From NCBI RefSeq assembly GCF_028747985.1, contig NZ_CP118108.1:3601501-3665500 (forward strand): a stretch of 64,000 bases of DNA, given 5' to 3'. Position numbers and translations under genes: made by a program. The number at the start of each line of letters is the position of its first letter. Position 1 is the first letter of the stretch. Below, piece by piece: positions 34,380 to 43,666 of the stretch. The stretch is from Paenibacillus urinalis. GTDB taxonomy: Bacteria > Bacillota > Bacilli > Paenibacillales > Paenibacillaceae. Below the pieces are notes generated by a model. That model was not told the origin of the DNA and did no database searches. It saw only the letters and a list, made by a program, of their open reading frames with translations.

Positions 34380-35681
34380 TCAGCGGGACGTCAGTCCTTC
34401 GAAAGCAGCTTGTGCTTCGCGTTTAATCCGTTCTTCATCCAACGTGAGCATCTCACCGTTCTTAACTAATTGCTTACCATCCACCCAGACATGTTGAACA
34501 TCCTTGCTGCTCGCAGAATAGATGACATGTGATATCAAATCGGTGTAAGGCAGGAAATGAGCTTGATCCAGGTCTATTGCAATGAAATCCGCTTTTTTGC
34601 CTGGCGCCAGCACTCCTGTGTCCTTGACGTAGATGGATTTCGCTCCATATTCTGTTCCCATACGAAGTGCTTCAGTAGCAGGTACGGCGGTTGGATCACC
34701 GCTGACTCCTTTGTGAATCAATGCAGCTAGACGCATTTCCTCAAACATATCCAAATTATTGTTGCTTGCTGCACCGTCTGTGGCAAGGGACACAACAACC
34801 CCTGCTTTTAACAGCTCAGGTACTCGCGCAACACCGCTCGCCAGCTTCAGATTGCTTCCAGGATTATGAGCCACTGCCACATTGTATTTGGCAAGCACCT
34901 CTATTTCTTCATCCGTCAAATGCACGGCATGAGCCACGAGAGAAGGTCTAGAGAAGAAGCCGAGCTTCTCCAGATGCGCTACTGGACGCAGTCCATACTC
35001 TTTTACATTCTGTTCTACTTCAGCGGCCGTTTCAGACATATGTGTATGCAGCGGCAAGTCCAGCTCATGTGCCGCTTCTACAAACTTCTCAATAAACTCT
35101 GGTCCGCAAGTATATGGCGAATGTGGTGACAGCATCGTCGTGATGCGTCCGTCAGCCTGATTATGCCATTCCCGGGCAAAGGTCATTGCTTCCTTCAGCT
35201 TGAAAGCACGCAGCTCATCTGAGCCGAAGCCAATCGCTCCCCGCATCAGACTTGCGCGAATGCCCGACTCCTCTGCTACTTTTGCCACCTGATTCATCTG
35301 GTCATACATATCAAGAAAGGCGGTAGTGCCGCCTCTCAGCATTTCCAGCACAGATAGCGAGGTTCCCCAGTAGACATCCTCAGCTGTGAACTTTTCCTCC
35401 ATTGGCCACATTTTTTCTTGAAGCCAGACCTGAAGGGCAAGATCATCGCCATAGCCGCGTAGTAGGGACATTGCGGCATGACCATGCGTATTAATAAGGC
35501 CAGGAATAAACAGCTGATGCTTGCCGTCATGAACTGGAATGCCCTCTGTTCCTTCGGGCAGATCTTCGCCTATATATGAAATGCGGTCATCCTCAATCAG
35601 CATATAACCGCTGACGATTCGCCATTCAGGATCGCTTACCGCAAATTTGCCGTTCTTGATGAGCCACTTATGACTTGACAT
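34380..35681 (-). CDS. mtaD: 5-methylthioadenosine/S-adenosylhomocysteine deaminase
   Basis: A 433-residue amidohydrolase of the MtaD/TrzN group. Metal ligands: NTHGHAAMSLL (His at about 66 and 68), HTHMSET (about 215), LVAHAVHLT and the Asp in LATDGAASNNNLD (about 303); SPHSPYTCGPE is characteristic. It deaminates the adenine ring of SAH or methylthioadenosine, feeding SAM by-product recycling, and so complements the mtnU/mtnE pair at 19-21 kb. Its ATG is 14 bases inside the end of rex, an unusually tight coupling of a metabolic enzyme to a redox repressor. Confidence 0.9.
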   Translation of the reverse strand: MSSHKWLIKNGKFAVSDPEWRIVSGYMLIEDDRISYIGEDLPEGTEGIPVHDGKHQLFIPGLINTHGHAAMSLLRGYGDDLALQVWLQEKMWPMEEKFTAEDVYWGTSLSVLEMLRGGTTAFLDMYDQMNQVAKVAEESGIRASLMRGAIGFGSDELRAFKLKEAMTFAREWHNQADGRITTMLSPHSPYTCGPEFIEKFVEAAHELDLPLHTHMSETAAEVEQNVKEYGLRPVAHLEKLGFFSRPSLVAHAVHLTDEEIEVLAKYNVAVAHNPGSNLKLASGVARVPELLKAGVVVSLATDGAASNNNLDMFEEMRLAALIHKGVSGDPTAVPATEALRMGTEYGAKSIYVKDTGVLAPGKKADFIAIDLDQAHFLPYTDLISHVIYSASSKDVQHVWVDGKQLVKNGEMLTLDEERIKREAQAAFEGLTSR

Positions 35682-36327
35682 CCTCTTCCTCCTCTTTCCC
35701 TGCTTCGTTCTCTAGATAATAAGCCAGACTAAGCAGATCTGTAGTGAAGTCCGCTGTATGAATCCGGATATGAGCAGGCGCCTTGATAATAATCGGGGCA
35801 AAATTAAGGATCGCTTCGACTCCCGCCTCCACCAGATAGTCCGCCACACGCTGAGCTTCCGAATCCGGAACCGTTATAATGCCGATTCTAATGCTCAGAT
35901 CTTTCACTGTCTTCACCAGCTCTTCCATAGGCAGAACCGTCAGTGTATTAATCTTGGAGCCAATCTTCGAGGGCTGGGAATCAAATACAGCGACAATCTT
36001 CATATTGTCTTTTACATATCGATTATAGTTCGACAAGGCATGACCCAGATTACCGGCACCGACAAGTGCCACATTGATCTGTTGATCCAGCTTCAATATT
36101 TGTCTGATCTTATCGATGAGATATGCCACATCATAGCCGATACCCTTGCGTCCAAAATCCCCGAAATAAGCGAGGTCCTTACGAATTTGCGCTGGATTCA
36201 AATCCAGTCTGAGACCAAGCTCCTGTGACGATACTGTGGTCACTTCTCTTTTGTACAGCTCTTGTAAATAACGCAGATATACAGGCAGTCTTCTTACAAC
36301 AGCCTCTGAAATTTTGTCCGACTTCAA
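35668..36327 (-). CDS. rex: Redox-sensing transcriptional repressor Rex
   Basis: A 219-residue repressor. The N-terminal winged helix (about 8-80) has RRLPVYLRYLQELYK, SSQELGLRLDLNPAQIRKDL and FGRKGIGYDV; the C-terminal Rossmann domain has VALVGAGNLGHAL (about 88) and IITVPDSEAQRVADYLV. Rex senses the NADH/NAD ratio and represses fermentative and respiratory genes at TTGTGAA-N4-TTCACAA-type sites. ackA, hydroxyacyl-CoA dehydrogenase and qcr are plausible targets in this window, but I found no full Rex dyad before them. The start is TTG at 36327, after GAGGGGGAATTATAA. Confidence 0.95.
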   Translation of the reverse strand: MKSDKISEAVVRRLPVYLRYLQELYKREVTTVSSQELGLRLDLNPAQIRKDLAYFGDFGRKGIGYDVAYLIDKIRQILKLDQQINVALVGAGNLGHALSNYNRYVKDNMKIVAVFDSQPSKIGSKINTLTVLPMEELVKTVKDLSIRIGIITVPDSEAQRVADYLVEAGVEAILNFAPIIIKAPAHIRIHTADFTTDLLSLAYYLENEAGKEEEEDVKS

Positions 36328-36371
36328 TTATAATTCCCCCTCACACCTGCAAGCAGTGTCCGTGCTTAATA

Positions 36372-39242
36372 TTACTTCTCTTCATTCGTTATATGTTCCT
36401 CTAACCACTCGCTTATACGCGGAACCATCTTGTCCGTTGTCATATGCTCCATTTTAGGACCTGGCAGGGAATATAAAAAGTACTTGCCATAATACGATTC
36501 AATCACTCTTGTATCATACACGATAACGATGCCTCGGTCCTTAGCGGTCCGCACCAGTCTTCCAAAACCTTGCTTAAACCGTATAACCGCCTGCGGTACG
36601 GAGAGCTTCATAAACGGATTCTTCTTCTCCGCCTGCAGCAGCTCGCTCTTGGCTTCGACAACTGGATGGTTAGGCGGCTGGAAGGGCAAACGTACAATAG
36701 CCAAACAGGATAAAGCTTCTCCTGGAATATCGACACCTTCCCAGAAGCTGCTCGTTCCAAGCAGTACAGAAGCTTTGGCCTCCTGGAATCTTCTCGTCAG
36801 CTTCGTCCTGCTTCCACTGTCCACCCCTTGTCCAAACACAGAAATATCACTTGAAGCCAAAGCTTCCTTCAGCGGCTCATGTACCTGTCTCAGCATCTTG
36901 TAAGAGGTAAACAGGACAAGCATTCTGCCCTTAGTCGCCTGCGCGGCCTCTGACAGAGACTTGACGAGCATACTGACAAAGTGATCATCACCCACACTGC
37001 CCTTCACACTTGGAAAATCACGCGGAACTACAAGAAGGGCTTGTTCCCGGTAATTAAAAGGAGATGGAAGCTGTGATGTGAGCAACCTCTGCTGCTCCTG
37101 TGCTTCGGTCAATCCGAGCTGATCTATCATAAACTGGAACGATTTATCTACCGATAAAGTAGCAGAGGTTAAAATAACGCTTCGCTTCTTATCAAAGAAC
37201 ATTTCCTTCAGCTGAGGACTTACATCTACAGGAACGGCATACAGCTGAAGCGACTTGCTCTTGAATTGTCCGCTGGCTTCCAGCCAATATACGGTCCCTG
37301 CATCATCAAGGCGCATGAAATGTCTTAATTGGTCTTTGAAGCCAGCTAGATCCTTAACAAGCCCTGTTACGTCAGTGATAAGGCTGTCGGCCGTATAGTC
37401 ATCGAGATCTTCCCTTACTTCACTAAGGACCTTATCTGCCTTCCGAACCAATTCGGATACGGTCACATAGAACTGATTCTCAACCGCAGCGAGCTTATCC
37501 CATTTCTTTGGTTTGTTCTGCGGCTTCAGTCTTAGTGTAAACTGTCCTGCTTCTCCAGGGGCAGCATCACTTCGTTCTGGCAGTAAGCTGAACAGCATCT
37601 CACTGAGCTGGTCCCAGGCTTCCTTCGCTTCCAGAGCGGATGGGAACAGCTGATCAATGGCAGAGGTCCACTCCACCATTTGCTCATGACTGGACTGCGC
37701 TATTTTTTGACGCAGAGCTGGGAATTGACCGTTCCGACTATCTTTAAATAATCGGGTAAGCGCATGAACCACCGTGAAATATTTCATATGCATTCCAAGA
37801 TGCTTACCGGCGACCTCCTCGAATTGATGCGCCTCATCTATGACGAGATGCTCATAAGCAGGAAGCAATTGGTGACTAGCCTTAACGTCCGTAAACAGCT
37901 TGGAATGATTGGTGATGACTACATCAGCAATGCCCGCCTCATGTCTTGCACGATGATAGAAGCATTTCTTAAACCAAGGGCAGCTTCGTCCCAGGCAGGA
38001 ATCCGAATCGCTTTGTACAGTCTCCCAAAAATCGCCGCCGCGATGACTCAGATTGAGCTCCTCATCATCTCCGGTTTCGGTTTGCGTGAGCCATACAAGC
38101 ATCTGCGCAGCAGTAAATACGTCCTCCTTCGGAGTTACAAACTCCTTGTTGTTCAGCTTTTGCTCAAATTTACGCAGACACAGGTAATGTCCTCTGCCTT
38201 TAAACACAGCTGCTTTGAACGGAAAAGGAACCACCTCCGTGAGGAGCGGAATATCCCGCTCACGAAGCTGCTCCTGAAGATTGATCGTATGTGTGCTTAC
38301 TGTTACCTTCGTCTCCTGTCTGACACTATGATAAATCGAAGGCAGCAAATAACCGAGTGACTTACCCGTGCCTGTCCCGGCTTCAATTAGTAAATGCTTG
38401 TCCTCTTCCATCGCCTTCGTCACTTCTGCGAACATCATATTCTGGGACTCGCGTTCCTCATAATGAGGCAGTGTTTGCTTCAGACGCAGCTGAACCTCAT
38501 CCATAAATTCCTGAAAAGTTAATTTTTCTAATGGATTGGGTTCATGTTCATCCCTGGGCGGAGCAATCTGTGACCAATCGTCGATCTTTAGAGCGAGCTG
38601 CCTATAATAGGTCTGATTGTCCAGATCGTGAATAGGCTCCATTTCTTTTTCTGTAAGAATCCCATCAAAAAACCAGCCCAAATCACTATCTTCCGCAGCA
38701 AATAGATCGGTAAGCCGCTGCAAAGTGATCAATGGCAGGCTCTTAAGCTCCTCAAGACTCTTCAAGAAAATATGCGCTGTTGCCATCGCATCACTATCCG
38801 CCTGATGAGGACGGTCATGGGTGAATCCAAATTCGCTTGCTACATATCCCAGCTGATAGGAGGATAAGGAAGGAAAGCAAATTCTGAGGAAATCCATGGT
38901 ATCCAAAATCCGGCCTGTAAATGGCAAGTACCCGCATCTGTCAAGCGCATTTTGTAAAAAGTGAAAATCAAAGCTTACATTATGTCCTACGAGTACGACA
39001 TCATCCAGCAATGGAACGAGCTCCATCATCATTTCCTCAAGCTCAGGAGCATCCTTCACATCATCGTCCGTAATTCCCGTCAACCCCGTTATAAAAGGAG
39101 GAATGGGAACGCCGGGATTCACATAGGAGCTGAATGTGTCTTTAATTGTATAATCATGATCTATGATGGCAAGTCCAACCTGGATAATTTCACCAAGCGA
39201 CTGAGTACCTGTTGTTTCAAAATCAAGCACAGCAAATTTCAT
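36372..39242 (-). CDS. dinG: DinG-family exonuclease/helicase
   Basis: At 956 residues this is a DnaQ-like DEDDh 3'-5' exonuclease (about 1-165; FAVLDFETTG, and VGHNVSFDFHFL, HQADSDAMAT) fused to an XPD-like superfamily 2 helicase (about 245-950). Helicase motifs: EAGTGTGKSLGYLLP (about 288), VIDEAH (about 470), ILTSATL, and GSFWEGVD with RLVRTAKDRG near the end. Four cysteines in C-x60-C-x4-C-x5-C (from about 349) match the Fe-S spacing C-x4-C-x5-C of E. coli DinG, although the S. aureus exonuclease-type DinG is reported without a cluster. Position after panD matches B. subtilis. Confidence 0.95.
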   Translation of the reverse strand: MKFAVLDFETTGTQSLGEIIQVGLAIIDHDYTIKDTFSSYVNPGVPIPPFITGLTGITDDDVKDAPELEEMMMELVPLLDDVVLVGHNVSFDFHFLQNALDRCGYLPFTGRILDTMDFLRICFPSLSSYQLGYVASEFGFTHDRPHQADSDAMATAHIFLKSLEELKSLPLITLQRLTDLFAAEDSDLGWFFDGILTEKEMEPIHDLDNQTYYRQLALKIDDWSQIAPPRDEHEPNPLEKLTFQEFMDEVQLRLKQTLPHYEERESQNMMFAEVTKAMEEDKHLLIEAGTGTGKSLGYLLPSIYHSVRQETKVTVSTHTINLQEQLRERDIPLLTEVVPFPFKAAVFKGRGHYLCLRKFEQKLNNKEFVTPKEDVFTAAQMLVWLTQTETGDDEELNLSHRGGDFWETVQSDSDSCLGRSCPWFKKCFYHRARHEAGIADVVITNHSKLFTDVKASHQLLPAYEHLVIDEAHQFEEVAGKHLGMHMKYFTVVHALTRLFKDSRNGQFPALRQKIAQSSHEQMVEWTSAIDQLFPSALEAKEAWDQLSEMLFSLLPERSDAAPGEAGQFTLRLKPQNKPKKWDKLAAVENQFYVTVSELVRKADKVLSEVREDLDDYTADSLITDVTGLVKDLAGFKDQLRHFMRLDDAGTVYWLEASGQFKSKSLQLYAVPVDVSPQLKEMFFDKKRSVILTSATLSVDKSFQFMIDQLGLTEAQEQQRLLTSQLPSPFNYREQALLVVPRDFPSVKGSVGDDHFVSMLVKSLSEAAQATKGRMLVLFTSYKMLRQVHEPLKEALASSDISVFGQGVDSGSRTKLTRRFQEAKASVLLGTSSFWEGVDIPGEALSCLAIVRLPFQPPNHPVVEAKSELLQAEKKNPFMKLSVPQAVIRFKQGFGRLVRTAKDRGIVIVYDTRVIESYYGKYFLYSLPGPKMEHMTTDKMVPRISEWLEEHITNEEK

Positions 39243-39312
39243 GATGAGTAAACGTTCCCTTCTACAGTCTCTTTAGTAGCATAGCAAAAAAAAAGACTTT
39301 TGAACATGAAAC

Positions 39313-39350
39313 AGACAAAAAGACGATGTCTTGTCAGGACATCGCCTTTT
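39313..39350 (-). terminator. Terminator of the pan/TPR transcript
   Basis: GGCGATGTC and GACATCGTC (one G-U pair) around a 7-base loop, followed by TTTTTGTC on the minus strand. It lies 25 bases after the TPR gene stop. Confidence 0.85.
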
Positions 39351-39374
39351 GCGATTGCGCTGTTTCAGTAGTAC

Positions 39375-40004
39375 CTAGGAGAGGGCAAGCAGCTGTGTTC
39401 CGTACTGGAGCACGGCATTTTTGGAACGGCATGCTTCCAGATTGTAGAGCGGCTCCGGCAGGGAGGGATCATGTTCCAAAGCAAGGGCAAAGCAGGACTG
39501 GGCCTGCTTGAGCTCCATTTGCTTGGCATGAACACAACCAAGTGCATTGTATGCCATGGCCTTCATTCTAGGCTGTTCACAGCTTAGAATGATCCGATTC
39601 AGCTCCGCAGATGCGGTATGCATTTGTTCCAGGTGGAGATAGCACATAGCCAGGTACAGCCTCGACAACAGGCTATCCGGATATACTTCCACCACTTTGC
39701 CAAACTCCTCGGCAGCATGCTGATACATAAGCAGTTTAAAATAACCAAGTCCTTTAACAAAGGCATGAAGTTCCAGCTCCGGAATGGAAGTGAAAGGATC
39801 CGTACCTCGGAAAATCCCACTTTCGCGAATTTTGGCCATTTTCTCTTCAAATGACATCCATTCGTCGATAATGCCGTCGCTCATTTTCTTAAGCAGGTTC
39901 CATCGCTGGAGCATTTCCTGTTTCTTCTCGACGGGTGCGGCGGTGTAGTAAGTGGCAATCTCATCAAGCGATTGATTCATTTCCGCAAATAGATGTTGAA
40001 ACAT
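39375..40004 (-). CDS. TPR-repeat protein
   Basis: A protein of about 209 residues with no signal or membrane segment. The N-terminal third is helical and unrecognised (SLDEIATYYTAAPVEKKQEM). From about 85 on are TPR-type helical pairs (LGYFKLLMYQHAAEEFGKVV, LAMCYLHLEQMHTASAELNR, YNALGCVHAKQMELKQAQSC, with ALEHDPSLPEPLYNL the last). Such proteins usually act as scaffolds; no partner is evident. It lies between panD and dinG, where B. subtilis has no TPR gene. Start ambiguous: ATG 40004 is ten bases from GGGTGG, ATG 40013 is directly next to it. Confidence 0.78.
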   Translation of the reverse strand: MFQHLFAEMNQSLDEIATYYTAAPVEKKQEMLQRWNLLKKMSDGIIDEWMSFEEKMAKIRESGIFRGTDPFTSIPELELHAFVKGLGYFKLLMYQHAAEEFGKVVEVYPDSLLSRLYLAMCYLHLEQMHTASAELNRIILSCEQPRMKAMAYNALGCVHAKQMELKQAQSCFALALEHDPSLPEPLYNLEACRSKNAVLQYGTQLLALS

Positions 40005-40096
40005 GGCATGCATCCCACCCTTAGCAAAATGGATTAGTGCAGTAACCTAATCACATTTTTTGCGCTTTGGGCACTTTTCATTCTTCATTCCATGGA

Positions 40097-40480
40097 TTAC
40101 AAAATCGTTGCGTGAACTTCCTCATGCATGGTTTGAACCGGCTTATTCTCCCCGTCCACAAATACAACCGTCGGCTTATGCTGAACCGCTTCTTCATTCG
40201 TCATCAACGCATAAGCAATAATAATTACCGTATCTCCAGGCTGAACCAGCCGTGCAGCAGCGCCATTGAGACAAATTGTACCTGTTCCGCGCGGCCCAGG
40301 AATGACATAAGTCTCAAGTCTGGCTCCATTGTTGTTATTCACAATTTGAACCTTTTCATTCTCCAGAATATCTGCAGCTTCCATCAAGTTACGATCAATG
40401 GTAATGCTGCCTACGTAATTCAAGTTGGCTTCCGTTACCGTTGCACGGTGAATTTTAGATTTCATCAATGTTCTAAACAC
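40097..40480 (-). CDS. panD: Aspartate 1-decarboxylase proenzyme
   Basis: A 127-residue pyruvoyl enzyme that makes beta-alanine from aspartate for pantothenate. The self-cleavage site is Gly24-Ser25 in NYVGSITID; Ser25 becomes the pyruvoyl group. [15 protein letters not shown] and [14 protein letters not shown] are family signatures. The start is GTG at 40480 (GTG-TTT-AGA, matching MYRTMM of B. subtilis), after GGAGGTGCTCTCCC, and it overlaps the panC end by 8 bases. Last gene of panBCD. Confidence 0.96.
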   Translation of the reverse strand: MFRTLMKSKIHRATVTEANLNYVGSITIDRNLMEAADILENEKVQIVNNNNGARLETYVIPGPRGTGTICLNGAAARLVQPGDTVIIIAYALMTNEEAVQHKPTVVFVDGENKPVQTMHEEVHATIL

Positions 40481-41369
40481 GGGAGAGCACCTCCGTTTTC
40501 TGCAGCCGATGATTATCGATCAGCCTTGTTTTTCCGAATTTAACAGCCAGCGCAATAATTACATCATCCGGCTCTGTAATCTGCACACGATCTTCAATCG
40601 GCTCAAGTCCTGGGAAAGTTAAAATGTCCACATAATCAATAACAGCCGTTTCGGACGTGTTGATCTCATCTATAATAAGCTTGCGAATCTGACCCACAGT
40701 CGCATCTTCCTGCTGCTCCGTCTTCCATTGAGCCAGCTTGAGTGAACGGGACAAAGCAAGTGCTTCCTTGCGCTCCTTAGAGCTCAGATACACGTTACGT
40801 GAGCTGAGGGCAAGCCCATCTGCTTCGCGGACAATCGGGCAAGGCACAATATTGATCGGCATATTCAGGTCTAATACCATCTGCGACAGAACAGCCACTT
40901 GCTGTGCATCCTTCATTCCAAAATATGCGTTGTCCGGCTGAACCATATTGAACAGCTTCGCGACCACGGTCGTTACACCATCAAAGTGACCAGGGCGCGA
41001 TGCGCCGCACAGGCGGTCTGTAATATCAGCCACTCTAATCTTGGTCTTGGTCGGATGAGGATACATGACTTCTACAGTCGGAATAAATACGATGTCTATT
41101 CCTTCTTTGTCAGCAATCCCCAGATCCCGCTGTTCATCCCGTGGATACGTTTCAAAGTCTTCATTCGGACCAAACTGAATAGGATTCACGAAGATGCTCA
41201 GAACAACGATGTCATTGTTCTTTCTGGCTTCACGCATCAAGCTTGCATGTCCTTCATGCAGGAATCCCATTGTTGGTACGAGTCCAACTGCCGGTTCTTT
41301 TCCAAGAACATTCTTTTTCATGGAGGCTATTTGTGCTCGCAGTTCTTCAATATTCCGAACTGTTATCAT
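40473..41369 (-). CDS. panC: Pantothenate synthetase (pantoate-beta-alanine ligase)
   Basis: A 298-residue nucleotidyltransferase-fold ligase joining pantoate and beta-alanine through a pantoyl adenylate. Motifs: [20 protein letters not shown] (HIGH-like, about 32-50), [49 protein letters not shown] and the KMSKS-like [13 protein letters not shown]. The coupling is tight: its ATG shares ATGA with the panB stop, and panD begins before its end. Cytoplasmic. Confidence 0.97.
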   Translation of the reverse strand: MITVRNIEELRAQIASMKKNVLGKEPAVGLVPTMGFLHEGHASLMREARKNNDIVVLSIFVNPIQFGPNEDFETYPRDEQRDLGIADKEGIDIVFIPTVEVMYPHPTKTKIRVADITDRLCGASRPGHFDGVTTVVAKLFNMVQPDNAYFGMKDAQQVAVLSQMVLDLNMPINIVPCPIVREADGLALSSRNVYLSSKERKEALALSRSLKLAQWKTEQQEDATVGQIRKLIIDEINTSETAVIDYVDILTFPGLEPIEDRVQITEPDDVIIALAVKFGKTRLIDNHRLQKTEVLSRV

Positions 41370-42244
41370 GATCTGTTCTCCACCTTTGCTTTACTGCTTC
41401 CATATAAGGAGTCAACTACGCCATCTTCAGCAGTGAATACATGCTCCTCAGCAGGAAAAGATTTATTTTTGACATCCTGTACATAATTACCGATGCTATC
41501 ACGAATAATGGTACCTACATCTGCATAAGTCTTCACGAATCTTTTAGGCATATATGGAGATGCATATTGAAGAACATCGTGGAAGACGAGCACTTGACCA
41601 TCCGTACCACGTCCAGCTCCAATTCCAATCGTTGGAATCGACAGTTCATTGGAAATGGCTTCGGCCACCGCCTCGGTAACCAGCTCCAGTACGATGGCAA
41701 ATGCCCCGGCTTCTTCAAGTGCCTTTGCATCCTCAAGCAGTCGTTTGGCATCTGCAGCATCCTTCCCCTGCACTCGGAAACCGCCAATTTGATTCACGGA
41801 CTGAGGTGTCAGTCCAATGTGTCCAAGCACAGGTACGCCCGCCTTCACAACAGCCCTCACCGTGTCTGCTATTTCAGCACCGCCTTCAAGCTTCACCGCA
41901 TGGGCATGGCCTTCCTGCATGATGCGGCGCACACCTTTCAGGCTCTCATCTATACCGCCGTGATACGTCATAAATGGCATATCGGTTACGATAAACGTGC
42001 TCTGTGCACCTCTTGCAACGGCACGGGAGTGATATACCATATCATCAATCGTAACCGGGATGGTGGAATTATATCCGAGTACTGCATTTCCAAGAGAATC
42101 CCCTACCAGGATAATATCTACGCCAGCTTCTTCAGCCAGCACAGCAGAAGGATAATCATATGCAGTGAGCATCGTAATCGGATCTTTATTTTCTTTCATT
42201 TTCTTCATTTTCACAATATTAAGCGGTTTTTTAGTTGCTGCCAT
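41366..42244 (-). CDS. panB: 3-methyl-2-oxobutanoate hydroxymethyltransferase
   Basis: A 292-residue TIM-barrel enzyme that adds a hydroxymethyl group from methylene-tetrahydrofolate to ketoisovalerate, the first step to pantoate. Motifs: ITMLTAYDYPSAVLAEEAGVD, GDSLGNAVLGY (metal-binding Asp), MPFMTYHGGID, HIGLTPQSVNQIGGFRVQG and GIGAGRGTDGQVLV. Start set at the ATG at 42244, nine bases after AAGGGAG; the ATG 48 bases further up has no ribosome binding site. First gene of panBCD, preceded by a roughly 310-base leader region with its own terminator. Confidence 0.96.
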   Translation of the reverse strand: MAATKKPLNIVKMKKMKENKDPITMLTAYDYPSAVLAEEAGVDIILVGDSLGNAVLGYNSTIPVTIDDMVYHSRAVARGAQSTFIVTDMPFMTYHGGIDESLKGVRRIMQEGHAHAVKLEGGAEIADTVRAVVKAGVPVLGHIGLTPQSVNQIGGFRVQGKDAADAKRLLEDAKALEEAGAFAIVLELVTEAVAEAISNELSIPTIGIGAGRGTDGQVLVFHDVLQYASPYMPKRFVKTYADVGTIIRDSIGNYVQDVKNKSFPAEEHVFTAEDGVVDSLYGSSKAKVENRS

Positions 42245-42360
42245 ACAAGTGGCTCCCTTCTGTTCTGAAAATACCGTAAGTTTTGATGCCATGTCTAAAA
42301 ATCTGTGATCCTACGGATGTGCTTCAGCCGATCTAACGGGGATGGCGTCTACTCCAGACG

Positions 42361-42396
42361 CACAAAAAAACCTTTTAGTATCAAACTAAAAAGGTC
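42361..42396 (-). terminator. Intrinsic terminator ahead of panB
   Basis: ACCTTTTTAGT and ACTAAAAGGT (one bulged base) around 5 bases, followed on the minus strand by TTTTTTTG. Confidence 0.85.
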
Positions 42397-42553
42397 CCAT
42401 AAGTCAAAAAAGAGTCACTTGCGATCGTCCCTTCTGTCTCGGTCCTCTTCGGCTCAGAGCAGAATCCAACAACTTGGCATACGATTTAATTGTTTAAAAC
42501 TCAGGATAACTAACTAACGAGTGCAGTTCGATGATTGATCAATACCGCCTCAC
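42361..42553 (-). ncRNA. Candidate structured leader or small RNA between birA and panB
   Basis: A unit of about 190 bases bounded by a good promoter (TAGACA-N16-TATACT, 42587-42560) and a strong terminator (42361-42396), with no convincing reading frame. It contains a stem with TTCTG/CAGAA arms around GCCGAAGAGGACC and a further hairpin (GCGTCT/AGACGC) beyond the terminator. panB begins about 115 bases after the terminator. It could be a pan attenuator or an independent small RNA. It matches no riboswitch class I know by eye. Confidence 0.45.
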
Positions 42554-42559
42554 CAAGAA

Positions 42560-42587
42560 AGTATACCAAAAATAAAGTAATTGTCTA
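42560..42587 (-). promoter_or_regulatory. Sigma-A promoter of the pan leader transcript
   Basis: TAGACA (42587-42582), 16-base spacer, TATACT (42565-42560) on the minus strand. It lies 100 bases downstream of the birA stop. Confidence 0.65.
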
Positions 42588-42685
42588 CTTATAAAAAGTT
42601 AAAAAATTGGTTCTCTCTAATTGAATAACCCGAATCGTGCTTTAGCTAATCCATCTCAAAAAGGACACAGCAGCAAGCTAAACGC

Positions 42686-43666
42686 TTACTGCTGTTTAAT
42701 AATTTCAACCTCACCGGAATATACTACTCTCTCCTCACCGCTGGGTGCAGCAATAACCAGTCCTCCGCTCGGATCAAGCCGTTTCGCGACTCCTTGTATG
42801 GTCTCCGTCAAAGTCTCAGTCCGCACCGCTTGACCGATCGATACAGAATGCTCTTCCCATTCCACTTGAATAGGGTTGAACCCTTCATTGGTATAACGAT
42901 CGTAGAGAAGCTCCATTTCATTCAGAATTTCTGCAATGAGCAGCGCTCGGTTTATAGTATGTCCTGTTTCCAGCTTGAGCGATGTGGCAATCTCCGTTAA
43001 TTCCTCTGGATAATCTTCTGCGGAGAGATTGACGTCGATCCCAATTCCCGCAATACAGTATTTTACTTTGTTATCCTCAGTCGCCGATTCCAGTAGAATC
43101 CCGCATACCTTCTTCCCGTGAATCAAAATATCGTTAGGCCACTTGATCGCTGCTTCCGCTCCTGTCACGCGGCGAATAGCCTTGCAGACAGCAACTCCAG
43201 TCAGAAGTGTAAGCTGAGGCATATATCGGATAGGAAGCTCCGGCCGAAGCACGAGACTCATCCAGATACCTTTGCCTGAAGGAGAGAACCACTTTCTACC
43301 GAGCCTGCCTCGTCCGGAAGTCTGCTGCTCAGCAATGAACAGGGACCCTTCCTCCGTTCCGTTCTCCGCTTGGGTCATGGCATCCACTTGTGTCGAAGCG
43401 GTGGAATCCATAATATGGATCTTCCTGCCTAATATTTTGGTGTTTAGATTCACGTCAATATCAGCCTCTATATAAAAATCCGGAATAAATGTCATTCGAT
43501 ACCCCTTCCGAGATACCGCCTCAAATTCATAGCCCATGTCTCTCAATTGGTTGATCTGTTTCCAGACCGCTGTTCTGCTGATTTTCAGTCTTTTGCTAAT
43601 TTCCTCACCCGAAATAAAGGTTTGGGAGGAATGTATAAATAAATCAAGCAGCAACTTATTTTTCAT
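42686..43666 (-). CDS. birA: Bifunctional biotin ligase/biotin operon repressor
   Basis: A 326-residue protein. N-terminal winged helix (1-60; ISKRLKISRTAVWKQINQLR) binds biotin operators; the catalytic domain (about 80-270) has GRGRLGRKWFSPSGKGIWMS (biotinyl-adenylate loop, about 117) and KWPNDILIHGKKVCGIL; a C-terminal SH3-like domain ends the protein. It biotinylates carboxylase carriers. Its ATG lies within the last codons of cca (11-base overlap), the same cca-birA order as B. subtilis. Transcription probably continues from bshA/cca. Confidence 0.96.
   Translation of the reverse strand: MKNKLLLDLFIHSSQTFISGEEISKRLKISRTAVWKQINQLRDMGYEFEAVSRKGYRMTFIPDFYIEADIDVNLNTKILGRKIHIMDSTASTQVDAMTQAENGTEEGSLFIAEQQTSGRGRLGRKWFSPSGKGIWMSLVLRPELPIRYMPQLTLLTGVAVCKAIRRVTGAEAAIKWPNDILIHGKKVCGILLESATEDNKVKYCIAGIGIDVNLSAEDYPEELTEIATSLKLETGHTINRALLIAEILNEMELLYDRYTNEGFNPIQVEWEEHSVSIGQAVRTETLTETIQGVAKRLDPSGGLVIAAPSGEERVVYSGEVEIIKQQ

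Noticed and set aside
41441..42268. 275-codon plus-strand frame opposite panB
   Set aside because: Antisense shadow of panB; composition typical of reverse-strand reading.
42436..42462. Possible leader peptide MPSCWILL in the pan leader
   Set aside because: No ribosome binding site precedes its ATG, and Trp/Ile/Leu codons do not fit pantothenate control.
42305..42517. 70-codon plus-strand frame between panB and birA
   Set aside because: Ser/Arg/Lys-rich translation with no ribosome binding site, opposite the structured leader RNA.
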